The notes: generated from the letters alone by a model not told the origin. A DNA stretch of 64,000 nucleotides from Aurantiochytrium sp. KH105 (GCA_003116975.1 BGKB01000094.1:186001-250000), one strand, 5' to 3'; shown: positions 28,159 to 39,495, counted from the first letter of the stretch. Program-made: numbers and translations.

Positions 28159-31100
28159 ATGAGCCATGGCGCACTGATTGTAGCGCTCGTCTCGACCGTC
28201 TTACTTTCGATACTCTTGGCTCCTACCTGCGTAGGAAGCCCTGGCCCAGAATTCGAATGCCGCGAGCATAATGGCAGCGACGGCTCCGTCATCGCCACGG
28301 CTGCAGTCCTCGAGATACCTTGTCTCGAAGATGATCGCGCCGACTTTGAGGACAACTTGCTGTCTCTTTGTCATCTCGACGCGGTCCTTGTGCAGCACAA
28401 GCTCCAGCCAGCAGAGCAGCCACGCATCGATGGCTTGCATCAGCGAAGTGGGAAGATCATGGCAAAGGCAATCCTTTCCGATGACCTTGGACCATTTTTG
28501 GGCGTTTGGTTTGACGTTGCCCAACCGGAAATTGCCCTTCCTGTTGCCGCGCTTCCCAAGGACCAAGGATGCCTGAATATTTGCATCGCGAACGCAACTG
28601 ATAAATGCGGAAGCTTTTGTTCTGTTCAAAATTTTGACTATGCAAATGCTCCTCGTGTGAAAATGGTTGCTCCCCCGGTCGTCGACCCCGTGGCTCCATT
28701 ACGCCACGTTCGAGAACGCGCCTGGCGCGGCGATCCAATCCGCATTGTGCTTGGCGCTGGCCCCGCTCCTGTGCAGGCGGGATGGATCCCAACGCAGCGT
28801 CCCGAGCTCGACATTTCGTCAGATGCCGCTTGGAAGGCGGCCCTAGGACTTGTGCGACCCGATGCGCTCCTCGCAGAACACGTGTGGGAGCATCTCGACC
28901 TTGTTAATAGTCTGCGCGCTGCAATGCTAGCCGCGCGCCATCTCGAGACCACACACGGCTATTTACGTCTCGCCGTGCCCAATGCGCTCTTTGACCAAAA
29001 TGACGCCAAGGACCTTGCCGACGGACACTGGGTTCAGTACTCTGCGCGCGGCCTCGCTACAATGCTCCAAGCCGCTGGATTTTCGCGAATTGACACGCTC
29101 GAGGCGCACAACATGCAGCTCGAGCCTTGGGCGGCATTTCCCCACGAGGACACCCGTCGCTGGGGGCGCATCATGCGGTCATCGCGCTTCGACCGTCGCG
29201 GTCCCGTGAGTATCATTCTCGATGCGTCCAAACCTCTCACGCAACGACGGCCTGAAGCCATGCGAAAAGAGGCATTACGCGTCCTCGCGCAAAGTCCTGG
29301 TGATCCTGATGCTCTGACGGTACTTGCCTCCCACGAACGGGATGCTCGCCGGCTCGTTCGTGCCATTGCAAGCGCAAGCGACGTTCGCATTAAGACGAAG
29401 CTGCTCACCGAAGCCCTGCGTATTGACCCTTTATGTTGCGATGAAGCGCTCGCTTCATTGAGCACCGCAACAACAGAGAACCAGTCGCTTGCTGCCGAAG
29501 AGTTTCGGGCCCAAGTACAATACGCTGTTCACGCGAATGACACTCACGCAGAGCAAATGGTTACAGCTATGCTTCGCGTGCAGGCTGCACGTGTGAGTGC
29601 AAGCAAGCGTCAGGACGACTCGTCGCCCCTGCTGCTTTGCGCATTCACACTGGTGCTCAATGGAATGCCGTTTCTTCGGCATCATGTCGGAGCTTTGCAA
29701 ATTGCCGCACTTGAGCATGGTCTACGCTGGGAGTGGCATCTCGTGGAAGGCGTTGCGCACGGACGCGCCCATCAGAGTCGGCCTTACGCGAGAGCTCCGC
29801 TCCCTCGAGCATCCTACGACCCAGAACGCGGGACCAGTATTGACGGGACGAGCGAGTACTTGGATTGGCTTCAACAAGCGTATCCTGACCAAATCTTTGT
29901 TCACAGACCCTCGGCGGAGCAGCCATTTTGGCGGGACAAGCTGGAGATGGCCAATCGCGCGCTCTCTGAAATGCGCGAACCCTGCGTCCTTCTCGAACTC
30001 GATGCGGATGAACTTTGGCTTCCCGATGCGCTGTCTCGCGCGATGCGCATGATGAGTAAGCCGAGGTCGCCATCGTGTGCCTATGTTGACTGTCATTTTT
30101 TCATTGCGCCCGGTCTCGTAACGCAATCGCGAGGGCCTCATGTGTATTCTCACGATGACGAGCGCGAGTGGCTTCGTCTTTGGCGATTGCAAGCAGCGCC
30201 AAACTCGGGTCGGTATGTTTGGCTTTCGCACGCGCCACCCCGCCTCGCAGTGCTGGAAGACATGCGCTTGGGCACTCGAGAAGGCGTCAGGTGGCACGTT
30301 CTCGAAGGGCATCGGATTTGCGCTTCGCAGTCAGCAACTGCATCGGCAGGAATCGGTTTCTCACATTATGCCTATGTGATGGAGCACCAAGTCGCGTTTA
30401 AAGAAGAGTTTTATGGCTACGAGGGGGGTATGGCGGCGTGGCGGCGCTTGCAAACGCTGGATCCACCGATCGACATTGCTCGTGAACTGCCGTGGGTAGC
30501 GCGGGACAAGGGCCGCGTTGCGGGTTCGCATCCAGTGTGGGCCGACCGACCCGAGCGGCGCACGATTCTCTCCAATCTTGCCATTGCCCCCGTTCCTTTG
30601 CAAGGGGGATCTGTACATACGCAAGCAGGCAGCAAGCGACGGCCGACAGTCGTATTAGATGGCGTCATTTTTCAATTGCACATGTTTGGCGGCATTCTGC
30701 GACTCTGGGCCGACTTGCTGCCGTCGCTGGCGCGAGAGCTTGCTGGAAAGGGTCTGGTCTTGCATCTCGTTTTGCGGGGCGAAGCTAACGCGCAGCGGTC
30801 TGTAGCCCTGACTCGCCAAGTGCCGAGATTGATCCAGGAAGGGGTCCTCGAACTCAGCTTTGCGCCACTGTGGGACGAAAATCGTCTCGATGAGGGTGAG
30901 GCCACCTTGCAGGCCTTGTGCACTCGTCTCGGCGCGAGCGCCATGGTGAGCACGCTGTACACGCGATGTCCAGCGACGTCCTCTGTGCTCCTTGTCCACG
31001 ACATGATTCCAGAAGCTATGGGATGGGACTTACGACTGCCCGAGTGGGCAGCCAAGCATCGTGTACTCGCGTCTGCATCTGCGATTGTGGCCGTTTCTGA

Positions 31101-31785
31101 ATCGAGTGCATCGGCGCTGCAGAATTTTGCGCAGAGACGCGCGTTGCGTATTCCTCAACCATCGGTCATTCCGCTTGCCGTTGGCGCCGCGTTTCAGCGC
31201 ACCTTTATCGAGTCTTCGCGCAGAGACTCGTTTTGGCTCATTGTAGGGCAGCGGCATGGTTACAAGGGCAGTGGCATTCTTTTTGGTTCGCTCGAGATGT
31301 TGCGAAGCCTCGGTGCCGAGACAATGGCGGTGCGTATCGTAGGTGGGCCACCTCTGACGCACGAAGAAGCAACGGTCGCGGCGCGTGCCGGAGCGGACGT
31401 GGTGCACCTCGCCAACGTCGACTCGGATGAGGCCCTTGCAAATCTGTATGCAGAGGCACGTGGGCTGTTGTATCTTTCGTTGCAGGAAGGCTTTGGTTTT
31501 CCTGTTGCCGAGGCCATGGCTGTTGGATGCCCAGTGGTGCTCCTCCGCTCCAATCGTGCGAGCCTGGAGGTAGCGACGGAGGAGGTTGCCTTTGTGATTG
31601 AGAACCCGACGGATCCGCGCGATGTGGCTGAGACGCTCTTGCGCGTGGAGCGCGCGTCTGGATCTGAGATGACTGCAAGGATGTCGCGTGGGCAACGTCG
31701 CGTGAGCGCGTTGTATTCCTCGTGGCAACCTGCGGCGGCTCATCTCGCGCGCACATTGATGAGTCTGTCGAACCATGTGTTGTAA
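28159..31785 (+). CDS. secreted SAM methyltransferase + GT-A + GT4-type glycosyltransferase fusion
   Basis: 1,208 residues from ATG 28159, with a signal peptide (LIVALVSTVLLSILLA). Residues about 195-355 resemble a class I SAM methyltransferase of the bacterial polysaccharide type (LLAEHVWEHLDLV, GYLRLAVPN, AAGFSRID), although motif I (VLGAGPAPV) is only fair. A helical linker follows. A GT-A-like domain starts near 490 (FTLVLNGMPFLRHH) with the metal motif D615-A-D617 (LELDADELW). The C-terminal half (about 827-1200) is a GT-B/GT4 enzyme: MFGGILRLWADLLP, VSESSAS, YKGSGILF and the EX7E motif E1110-E1118 (EGFGFPVAEAM). Probably builds and methylates a glycan. Such chains of modules are commoner in bacteria, so transfer is possible. 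Confidence 0.75.
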   Translation: MSHGALIVALVSTVLLSILLAPTCVGSPGPEFECREHNGSDGSVIATAAVLEIPCLEDDRADFEDNLLSLCHLDAVLVQHKLQPAEQPRIDGLHQRSGKIMAKAILSDDLGPFLGVWFDVAQPEIALPVAALPKDQGCLNICIANATDKCGSFCSVQNFDYANAPRVKMVAPPVVDPVAPLRHVRERAWRGDPIRIVLGAGPAPVQAGWIPTQRPELDISSDAAWKAALGLVRPDALLAEHVWEHLDLVNSLRAAMLAARHLETTHGYLRLAVPNALFDQNDAKDLADGHWVQYSARGLATMLQAAGFSRIDTLEAHNMQLEPWAAFPHEDTRRWGRIMRSSRFDRRGPVSIILDASKPLTQRRPEAMRKEALRVLAQSPGDPDALTVLASHERDARRLVRAIASASDVRIKTKLLTEALRIDPLCCDEALASLSTATTENQSLAAEEFRAQVQYAVHANDTHAEQMVTAMLRVQAARVSASKRQDDSSPLLLCAFTLVLNGMPFLRHHVGALQIAALEHGLRWEWHLVEGVAHGRAHQSRPYARAPLPRASYDPERGTSIDGTSEYLDWLQQAYPDQIFVHRPSAEQPFWRDKLEMANRALSEMREPCVLLELDADELWLPDALSRAMRMMSKPRSPSCAYVDCHFFIAPGLVTQSRGPHVYSHDDEREWLRLWRLQAAPNSGRYVWLSHAPPRLAVLEDMRLGTREGVRWHVLEGHRICASQSATASAGIGFSHYAYVMEHQVAFKEEFYGYEGGMAAWRRLQTLDPPIDIARELPWVARDKGRVAGSHPVWADRPERRTILSNLAIAPVPLQGGSVHTQAGSKRRPTVVLDGVIFQLHMFGGILRLWADLLPSLARELAGKGLVLHLVLRGEANAQRSVALTRQVPRLIQEGVLELSFAPLWDENRLDEGEATLQALCTRLGASAMVSTLYTRCPATSSVLLVHDMIPEAMGWDLRLPEWAAKHRVLASASAIVAVSESSASALQNFAQRRALRIPQPSVIPLAVGAAFQRTFIESSRRDSFWLIVGQRHGYKGSGILFGSLEMLRSLGAETMAVRIVGGPPLTHEEATVAARAGADVVHLANVDSDEALANLYAEARGLLYLSLQEGFGFPVAEAMAVGCPVVLLRSNRASLEVATEEVAFVIENPTDPRDVAETLLRVERASGSEMTARMSRGQRRVSALYSSWQPAAAHLARTLMSLSNHVL

Positions 31786-32006
31786 TAGATTTCTTGTTTG
31801 TGTATTGTTATCGCCCACGGTGAGACGTTATCTTAGTGTGCATGACACAATGCTCGCTTCGGGCTCGTTGATTCGTTTCTCGATCAGGGTGAGACGACTG
31901 CCAGCTTTCTCTTGCGATCTCGTCACTACTTGGAAAGCTAAAGTTTGAGAAATGGTCAGTCAAAGAGAACCAGGCGACTTTCTAAGCTTGTATACAGGGA
32001 TAATGA

Positions 32007-32618
32007 TCAAACGACTGCCATGGTCTGCATGGCAATGCCCCCTGCGGGCTCGTCGCTTCTTGAACTATTCGAGGTGGTCGTCCGCGTGTTGCGAGGCGAC
32101 TCCGTGATGGTCGGCACGATAACGTGTTTGTCTGCTGACGCAAGCGAGTCCCTCGAGGGCCATTTTCCGGTGCAAAACCTCACCGCGCACGCCAAGCACG
32201 CCAGCGCTGCGACGATCAAGATGACGATTGCGTACGCGACGGCGCTGTAGATGATCAAAATTTTCGCCCAAGTGCCGCCAGTTCCACGCGCGCTGTTCAC
32301 CTCCGTCACGACCGTGGCCACGATGCCGAGTACGACGCAGGCTACCGCGACAGCGAGCCCGCATTTGGGGCGTCGGCACCGCCGCGCCGTGGCCCAGGTT
32401 AGGAGCGCTGCCACACCCCACGCGATGGTGCCCGCGGCCACGAGGATTTGCTCGCCGCCCGAGACGCGCACCCCTTGCGAAGGCGCGAAGTCCCTCTGCG
32501 GCGACGCCGCGACGGCCCTGGCCAGGCCCAGCACGGGGAGCACCGCGACGAAGAAGCCCACGTAGACGAGGAGTCGCGGGGCCGCGACGACGAGCATCGC
32601 GGCGGCCGCCTCGTCCAT
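32007..32618 (-). CDS. four-TM membrane protein, unknown
   Basis: 203 residues from ATG 32618 (open upstream to 32660 without an ATG). Four hydrophobic helices are visible: PRLLVYVGFFVAVLPVLGLA, QILVAAGTIAWGVAALLTW, GLAVAVACVVLGIVATVV and ILIIYSAVAYAIVILIVAAL; a Ser/Thr-rich, probably cytosolic, tail follows. No family was recognised; the size and layout are tetraspan-like, but no tetraspanin CCG motif is present. It is convergent with the methyltransferase-glycosyltransferase gene. Confidence 0.6.
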   Translation of the reverse strand: MDEAAAAMLVVAAPRLLVYVGFFVAVLPVLGLARAVAASPQRDFAPSQGVRVSGGEQILVAAGTIAWGVAALLTWATARRCRRPKCGLAVAVACVVLGIVATVVTEVNSARGTGGTWAKILIIYSAVAYAIVILIVAALACLACAVRFCTGKWPSRDSLASADKHVIVPTITESPRNTRTTTSNSSRSDEPAGGIAMQTMAVV

Positions 32619-33972
32619 CGTGACCCCTTCAAGGCCTTCAACTTGTTTCGAGGATGACAACTACTCGAAGGCTTGGCAGGTCCAGGATCTTGTCTCCACT
32701 GCCGTCGGCGTGGCGTCGCCCACGGGTGCAAAGCTTCGCGAAAGTCCGCCGCCGTCGCGATGGGCGACGACTTGCGCTTATTAGCTAGGTTGATAAGAGC
32801 CCGCCTCAGGAGCCCCGGAGTGGCGGTGCGACGGTTTGCACCGCATACTACGCTCCTCTCCTCGCTGTTGATCGTCTGCAGGCTCGATGGCATCCGGCGC
32901 TGGTGGCTGTGCTGGCTGCAGCCGCAGCCGCCCCAGCGTCGCGTCGCATTGCGTTGAAGGCCATGCGGATCTCTTGACCTAGCCAGGCCTGTTTCCCTGG
33001 CCTCCTGCTGGGGAAAGAGGGTGAGCCACACGCAGCCCTTTGGCTTGGCGCACTGCGTTTTCGAGAATGAATACATTTCTTGGCACCGAGCACCAGCAGC
33101 AGCCAGCCAGCCAGCTGGGCGCTCGCGTCTGCCAGCTGGGCGCTCGCCACCGACCGACCCTGCGGCCGTCCGCGTCGCGGTGCGGGGGCGAGGCCGCCCC
33201 GGGCTGGAGCTGCGGAGACTGCCCGCGGCGCGGCGTCCGTCTCCCGCGTCGTCATCGTCCGCACTCTCCCCGCTGGTCGTGCGCCAAAGCCCAAGCTTGC
33301 CTTATTACGACTTCCTCTGTCTTTCTCCCTCTCTCTCTCTCTGCGGCTCTGCCTCTGCGTCGTCGGGAAACATCGAATTCAAATCTCCCGCCAGGCAGAC
33401 AGACAGAAACGACGATTTTCAAATCCAATGCAAATGCAAACTCAAATCCAAATTCAAATTCGAATTTGCGCAGACCCCGTCAGCCAGGTCGACCTTGGCT
33501 CGGTTGAAGAAATCGGGCAGAGAAAGCAAATCCCGTTCCAGTACCGGCACCAGCGCCAGCCCGAGGCCGCGAGCTGCGTCGCCTTGCGTCGCCCCGCCTC
33601 GCCTCGCCTCGCCTCGCCTCGCCTTTGCTCGCGCCGCGATCGCCCGAGTCGGAGACAAACAGACCCGGCCGGCCTTGACTCTGGCGAGGCGGCAAAGCGA
33701 GAAAGGCGCCGGGTCGCAGCGGCGATCGCGAAGCGGCGGCGGGCGGACTGCGTGCGAGGCAGCGCGGCGCGGCGGCGGCAGAGCGGAAAGGAGCGGAAAG
33801 GAGCGGCGCGAGGGAGCGAGGGGCGCAGGCCCGTGCCGCGCCGAGGCCGCGTCGGAGCAGACGGAGCGGCGGGCAGTACTCGAGGCCGAGGGAGGAAGCC
33901 GAGGGAAGGAAGGCCGGAACCAGGATCTAGGCGCGGCCGATCTGGAGACCGCGCGAAGCGCGAGCAGACGCG
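32619..33972. other. divergent promoter region upstream of Lon
   Basis: 1.35 kb. It contains degenerate CAAATC-like repeats ending in CAAATTCGAATTTG (33418-33467), a GCCTC tract (33596-33624) and AGGAGCGGAA-type repeats near 33780. Several + frames run through this region into the start of Lon, but they are Arg/Ser-rich and lack domains. No gene is called. Confidence 0.5.
33596..33624. repeat. (GCCTC)6 microsatellite
   Basis: Near-perfect pentanucleotide tract upstream of the Lon gene. Confidence 0.85.
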
Positions 33973-35325
33973 ATGAAGGCCAACACGACGTCGATGCCGG
34001 CGCACAAGCCGACGCAGCTGCCGCTGCTGACGATCAGGAGGCGCGTGCTCGTGCCGGGCGTCCTGCTGCGGCTGCAGATCGGGAGGCCCAACAGCGTGCG
34101 GCTCGTCGAGTCCATCTGGGATAGCTCCACGCGGTCCTTCAAGAAGGGCGCCCTCCTGGCGGTGTCCACCGTCAAGACCGAGAGCGACGCCGCCTCTTCT
34201 TCGTCCGGCGCGAGCGCGAAAAAGGCAATCGGCGACAAGAATAACAACAAGGATGCCGGCGCCGGCGCCGAGCCGCTCGAGGTCGTTGACATGCCGGGCG
34301 CCAGCGAGGATGGCCCCACCTCGTGCTACAAGGCTGGCACGGTGGCGCGTGTCCTGCAGCTTTCCAAGATCAATGGCAAGGACTCGTCGAACTTTCAGTT
34401 TACTCTCCTGGTAGAGGGTCTCTCGCGCATGAGCGTCGAGGAAATTGTCCGCACGGAACCGTACACGGTGGCCAAGATCGCCTGGAAGGCCGACATTGGG
34501 TCCGTGAACGACACCGAGGTCCGGGCGCTGGCCATCAACGTGCGAGAGATCGCCCAAGACCTGCTTGAGCTGCAGCGCAAGCGCAACTCGCCGCTGGGCA
34601 AAAAGACCAAGGAGGTGATTGATAATCTCGACCGCGCATCGCCCGGACGGCTGGCCGATCTTCTCGCCGCCAACCTCGACGCCTCCGTTGAGGAGAAGCA
34701 GCACGTGCTTGCAGAGCAAGAGCTCGCACCGCGCCTGCGACGCACGCTCGAGCTGCTGAACCGCCAAGTTGAGGTCTTTCGTATGAGTGACAAGATCCAA
34801 AACGAGGTCGAGGGCAAGCTCAAGAACACCCAGCGCGAATACTACCTTCGCCAGCAACTGCGGGCCATCAACGAGGAGCTCGGCCAGATGAATGGCAAGG
34901 GCGGCGCTGGCAGCGAACAGGACGAGATCGAAGCCCTCGAGGAGAACCTTGCCGGCATCAAGCTGCCGGAAGAACCGCGCCAGGTCGCGGACCGTGAGCT
35001 GCAGCGCCTCAAGCAGATGCAGCCCTCGCAGCCCGAGTACGCCGTGATTCGCTCGTACCTCGAGCTCATGGCCGAGCTTCCCTGGGGCAAGGTCTCCAAG
35101 GACAATTTGGACATTGGCCACGCCCGCGCGCAGCTCGACGCGGACCACCACGCTCTCGAGCGCGTCAAGAACCGCATCATCGAATTTCTCGCCGTACGCT
35201 CTTTGAAGAATGACATGAAGGGTCCGATCCTTTGCCTCGCCGGCCCGCCTGGCGTGGGCAAGACCTCGTTGGGCAAGAGTGTCGCCGAGTCGCTCGGACG
35301 ACAGTTTCGCCGTCTCGCGCTCGGT

Positions 35326-35360
<35 letters not shown>

Positions 35361-36969
35361 TCGCACCTATATTGGCGCTTTGCCGGGCAACATTATCACG
35401 ACCTTGAAAAAGGCAGGCACGGAGAACCCTGTCATCTTGTTGGACGAAATCGACAAGCTCGGTCGTGACGTGCGCGGCGATCCTGCCTCTGCGCTGCTCG
35501 AGGTCCTCGACCCGGAACAGAATGACAAATTTGTCGATCACTACTTGAACGTGCCGTACGACCTGAGCAAGGTCCTCTTTATCGCCACGGCCAATCGTCT
35601 CGACACGATCCCGGGACCTCTGCTCGACCGCATGGAGGTGATCGAGCTGCCGGGCTATACGCAGGCGGAGAAGCACGAGATTGCCATCCAACATCTCATT
35701 CCGAAGCAAATGGAGCGTCATGGCATCGCCAAGGATCACATTGAGTTCACCCCGTCGGCCGTCGACAAGGTCATTGACTCGTACACTCGCGAGGCGGGCG
35801 TGCGCAGCTTGGACCGCGAGATTGCCGCCCTTTGCCGACATGCTGCCGTCAAGGTGGCGCAATCGCGCGATCGTCGCCGTTCGCACTCGCTTTCCTTTGA
35901 CGAGGAGGAGGGCGCTGCCACTGCCGCTGCCGAGACGACAGCGGCAGCGGCGACAAAGAGCGCCAATCCTCAAGACGAGGATGCCGACGGCACGAGCACA
36001 ATCGCGAATGCCGGCGCCGACGACGAGGAGGAGCAGCTGCTGCCCCTTTTGTTGGAGTCGGATTTTAAGATGATTCTCATCACCCCCGCAGTAGTGGAGG
36101 AAGTCCTCGGCCCGGCAAAGTACGAGTCTGAGATTGCGCAGCGCATGGCCATCCCAGGTGTGTCGACGGGTCTCGCCTGGACTCAGGTCGGCGGCGAGAT
36201 TCTCTTTATCGAATCCTGGCTGCACCGCGGCTCGGGACGCGTGCAGCTCACGGGCAGGCTCGGCGAAACCATGTCCGAGAGTGTCCGTGCGGCGCTCAGC
36301 TTTGTTCGCGGCAATCTGCACGAGCTCGGCCTTGACCATCTCAAGGACTGCGACGTGGATCTGCAGACGGCCATCTCCAAGGCGGATTTGCACGTCCATT
36401 TCCCCGCTGGAGGTGTCCCCAAGGACGGTCCCTCGGCGGGCGTGGCCGTGACTGCATCGATCCTCAGCGCTCTTTCAGGCCGCTGCGTGCGCGCAGACAC
36501 GGCCTGCACAGGCGAGATCACGCTGCGTGGTCTGGTTCTCCCCGTGGGTGGAATCAAAGAGAAGGTGATTGCCGCGCACCGCGCTGGTCTCAAGCGCGTC
36601 GTCCTGCCCAAACGCAACGAAAAGGACGTGGTGGAGATTCCCGACGAAGTGCGCAAGGGTCTCGAGATTGTCTTTGTGGACAACATTGTCAGCGCCATGG
36701 CCCAGCTCTTTGAGCCGTCCGGCAAGCTTCCCGTTCCGCGTTGGCTTTTGGAGATCGCCGAGGAAACTGCTCGCGTTGAGCGCGTCAAGAACGCGCGCGA
36801 GGACTCCTCGGGCGGTAATGGCGGTGGCAGCGGTGGCGCTGGCGGCCACAAGGACACGCGCATTCCGCCTTCGGCCCATAATTCGGGCGATAAACCCGGC
36901 CAACCAACGTCGCAGTGGTCGCAGGTCCGCCGCGACCTCTGTGGCCCGGTTCTTGAGTCGAACTTGTAA
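33973..36969 (+). CDS. LONP2: Lon protease, peroxisomal type
   Basis: ATP-dependent protease and chaperone. It is 998 residues from ATG 33973. An N-terminal substrate domain ([14 protein letters not shown]) with a coiled region ([17 protein letters not shown]) leads to the AAA+ module: Walker A G424-PPGVGKT and Walker B VILLDEID (D491-E492). The protease domain has the Ser-Lys dyad S821 (KDGPSAGVA) and K864 (GGIKEK), 43 residues apart as in known Lons. An acidic, Ala-rich insert separates the AAA+ and protease parts. There is no evident mitochondrial presequence, and the last residues are Ser-Asn-Leu, a plausible PTS1 variant of SKL, so the peroxisome is the likely site of action (inference). 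It is intronless. Confidence 0.93.
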
Positions 36970-37413
36970 GCAAAAGAAAAACCTAAAACGATGTGCGTCT
37001 CGCTTTCGAGCCGACGCACAAGCGCCACTGCGGCCCTCTTTATTTCCTTATGCAGCACACACACCCACGTGAAACGAACACACGAACAGTGGGGCGGCGG
37101 GGTGGGTGCAGGAAGATGGTGTTCTCTGCCAGCCAGCCAGCCAGCGACCGCCGCCGCCACCGCCGCCATGTTGTGGCGTTGATTATTTCATTAGAGCGCC
37201 ACTAACTTATACATGATGGAGTTGCTGCTTTTTCACACTGTGTGTGTATGCTCAATGGTGAGGAAGAGCACTGTTGTCGAATGCCAATCATCAAGATATT
37301 GGTCTCGTTGGGGTGGAGGAGCTTGGTGCGGGCGTTGTGTATCACGTGTCGTCGCGACCGAAATAGAATGAAAGAGGAGACACGGGCTACACAACGATGC
37401 AATGTCATTATAT
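36970..37413. other. convergent intergenic region
   Basis: 444 bp between Lon and the coiled-coil gene. It has a short CCAG repeat near 37130-37145 and CCGCCG/CCACCG runs. No gene is seen. Confidence 0.55.
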
Positions 37414-39383
37414 TTATTTTCCAAGAAGTTCCTGCAAATCCGAAAGAATGCCTTCAATATCCTCCATCATGGCGGCATGCGCGCGATCTACAAGATGCAA
37501 AAGATCTGGATCACCCGCATGCGTTGCGTGAAGACTTGCCACACGCTTCATGCAATCACGCATGCGCGTATCCATTTTATAGAGCAGGCCTTCGAACTCG
37601 TCCCGGATCTCGGGCTGAAGCACGAGCACACCCGTACTGCCTCGACGAGGGGATGCCGCTTTGCGCGCGAGCGCAACTTGTTGCTCCAGTTCATCGTTCT
37701 CCTGACGGAGTTGATCGAGCTGATTTGTGAGCTGATCGATTTCACGAAGGCAAGCGGCAAGAGAGGAGCCGGACGCGGCGCTCGGAGCCTCGCGCGTAGT
37801 ATTGAAAAGACCACCTCCTTTGTGTGAGGCGTCGCGACGACCCACGCGATTACGGTTCATTACCTCTTCATAGGATGTTTGGTGCTGCACGCGTCGTTTT
37901 ACATCCTGCAGGTGACGTTGGTGACGATCCTTTTGTCGCTTGAGTAACTTGGCATGGTGCGCGTGCCAGACTTTGCCCAGGTCGCGAAGGAGATGATCGA
38001 CGAGGTCGATGGCGACATGTGGAAGGTAGCGGTTACGAAAGGCAATCATAATGCGAACAGCTTCGGCAGGGACCCAGTGTTCGAGCTCTGCGGCGGCATC
38101 GCTCGAGGGAACACGATCGCCGGCAAGGAGAGAGGCGTACGACTTGTCGAGTTGGCGGAGCTCGCGGCGTTGCTCAGGTCCCCATGCAAGCGTGGCTGAC
38201 CCTCGGGCATCGACAGCTGCGGGGGTTTTGACGTGACTCGAGGGATGCAACGCGTGGTGGTCGGGAAGATCTCGCACGGACTTAGAAGGCAAATAGGAGA
38301 GGTTGGCATCGTCTGTGACCTCGCACAGAGACATGAACTGCTTGAAGGCTGGAGTGTTCCGCAGGAGCGCCAAGAGACGCGCATTGTCGACGCGAAGGTG
38401 ATCGATTCGCGCCTGTGCGTCGCGTTGCTGGTCAAGTGCTGCCTTGTGTGCGCCGCCCTTGAGCTCTTGGGTCTGCACCTCAATCTTGCGGTGGAGACGG
38501 GCGATTTCGACGTCCCGTTCCTGGACGAGAAGCGTTTGGTTTTCGAGGGCCGCCTGCGCGGCCTGTCGCGCATCCTCTGCGCGCTGCAGATCAAGAGCAA
38601 GAGCTTGCGCTTTGGTCTCGAGCGCGGCAAGACGATCTTGCGAGGCGGCACTAAGCTTCCCGCGAGCGCTTGAATTCTCGTCCACTCGTCTTTGCAGCTC
38701 CTCGTTGTGGCATTCGAGTTCCCTGTTTTCACGCTCGAGTTCTGTGGCATGTGCCTCGAGCGTGCTGGCACGGTGTCGCGCATCATCTTGGGCGCCGCGA
38801 ATAGCACATAGCTCGCTGCTCAACTTTTCGTAATTTGCAGCCCAGCGTTCGTTCTCCGCGCGTGCAGCTTGAAGTTCTTGTGTGTTGGTCCGTAGGCGCT
38901 CGCGCAGTACGCTTACGTCTCGAAGAAGCTCTTCATTTTCTGCCATGCTCAACCTAGAAAGTCGTGCTTCGACTTCGTTGCGTCCGAAGGATGCGCGCAA
39001 GGATGCGATTTCCTCTGTTCGTTCACGTAGTTCGCGCTTGGCATGCTGCCAAAGTTCATAGATGCGGGCGAGTTCTGCCTTGGTGGCCGCAGTTTGGCAA
39101 GCGCTGAGCGTCGCATGTGCGTCAGCAATCTGCCTTGCATCCCGAGTCTCCTTTTCCTCTTCGTCTTCGATGTCGTCGTCGTCCAGGTCGGCGGCGCCTC
39201 GGGAAGAGTTATGCTTCCCTGCGACTTGTTGCGATTTGCGAAGAGGCGTGTTCTTCCCGGTCGCGTAGTCGGCGAAGATTTCCCCGACGGCCTCGATAAC
39301 GCTGACGCTGCCGCTGCGTGCTCTTACGCGTCGCGGCGATGTCGGTGGGGAGATGCTCGCCATCGCTACGGCTGCCTTTGACG

Positions 39384-39417
<34 letters not shown>

Positions 39418-39495
39418 GGGTGGGGGCGGAGGGCCTCTTCCCAGTCCAGCCCACGGTCGCGGCTGCAGCTTGACTGAGAGTATCCTGTCCGCCAT
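37414..39495 (-). CDS. long coiled-coil protein, probably cytoskeletal or centrosomal
   Basis: 693 residues from ATG 39495. A Pro run and a Ser run near the N-terminus (the latter from a GAC/TCG repeat at 39380-39406) are followed by an SP-rich basic segment (SPPTSPRRVRARSGS), an acidic DDDDIEDEEE patch and a long heptad-rich coiled coil (about 140-400). A compact non-coil block then follows at about 470-560 (WVPAEAVRIMIAFRNRYLP, DLVDHLLRDLGKVWH), which looks like a conserved domain, and a short C-terminal coil ends the protein. The family is not recognised. The polyadenylation-like AATAAA overlaps the stop codon (37413-37418). Function is unknown; a structural role is only a guess from the architecture. 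Confidence 0.75.

Noticed and set aside
33454-36399. 981-codon open frame antisense to Lon (minus strand)
   Set aside because: Its composition mirrors Lon's GC-ended codons; it has no domain, and Lon motifs on the other strand are complete. Long antisense frames arise easily in GC-rich genes.
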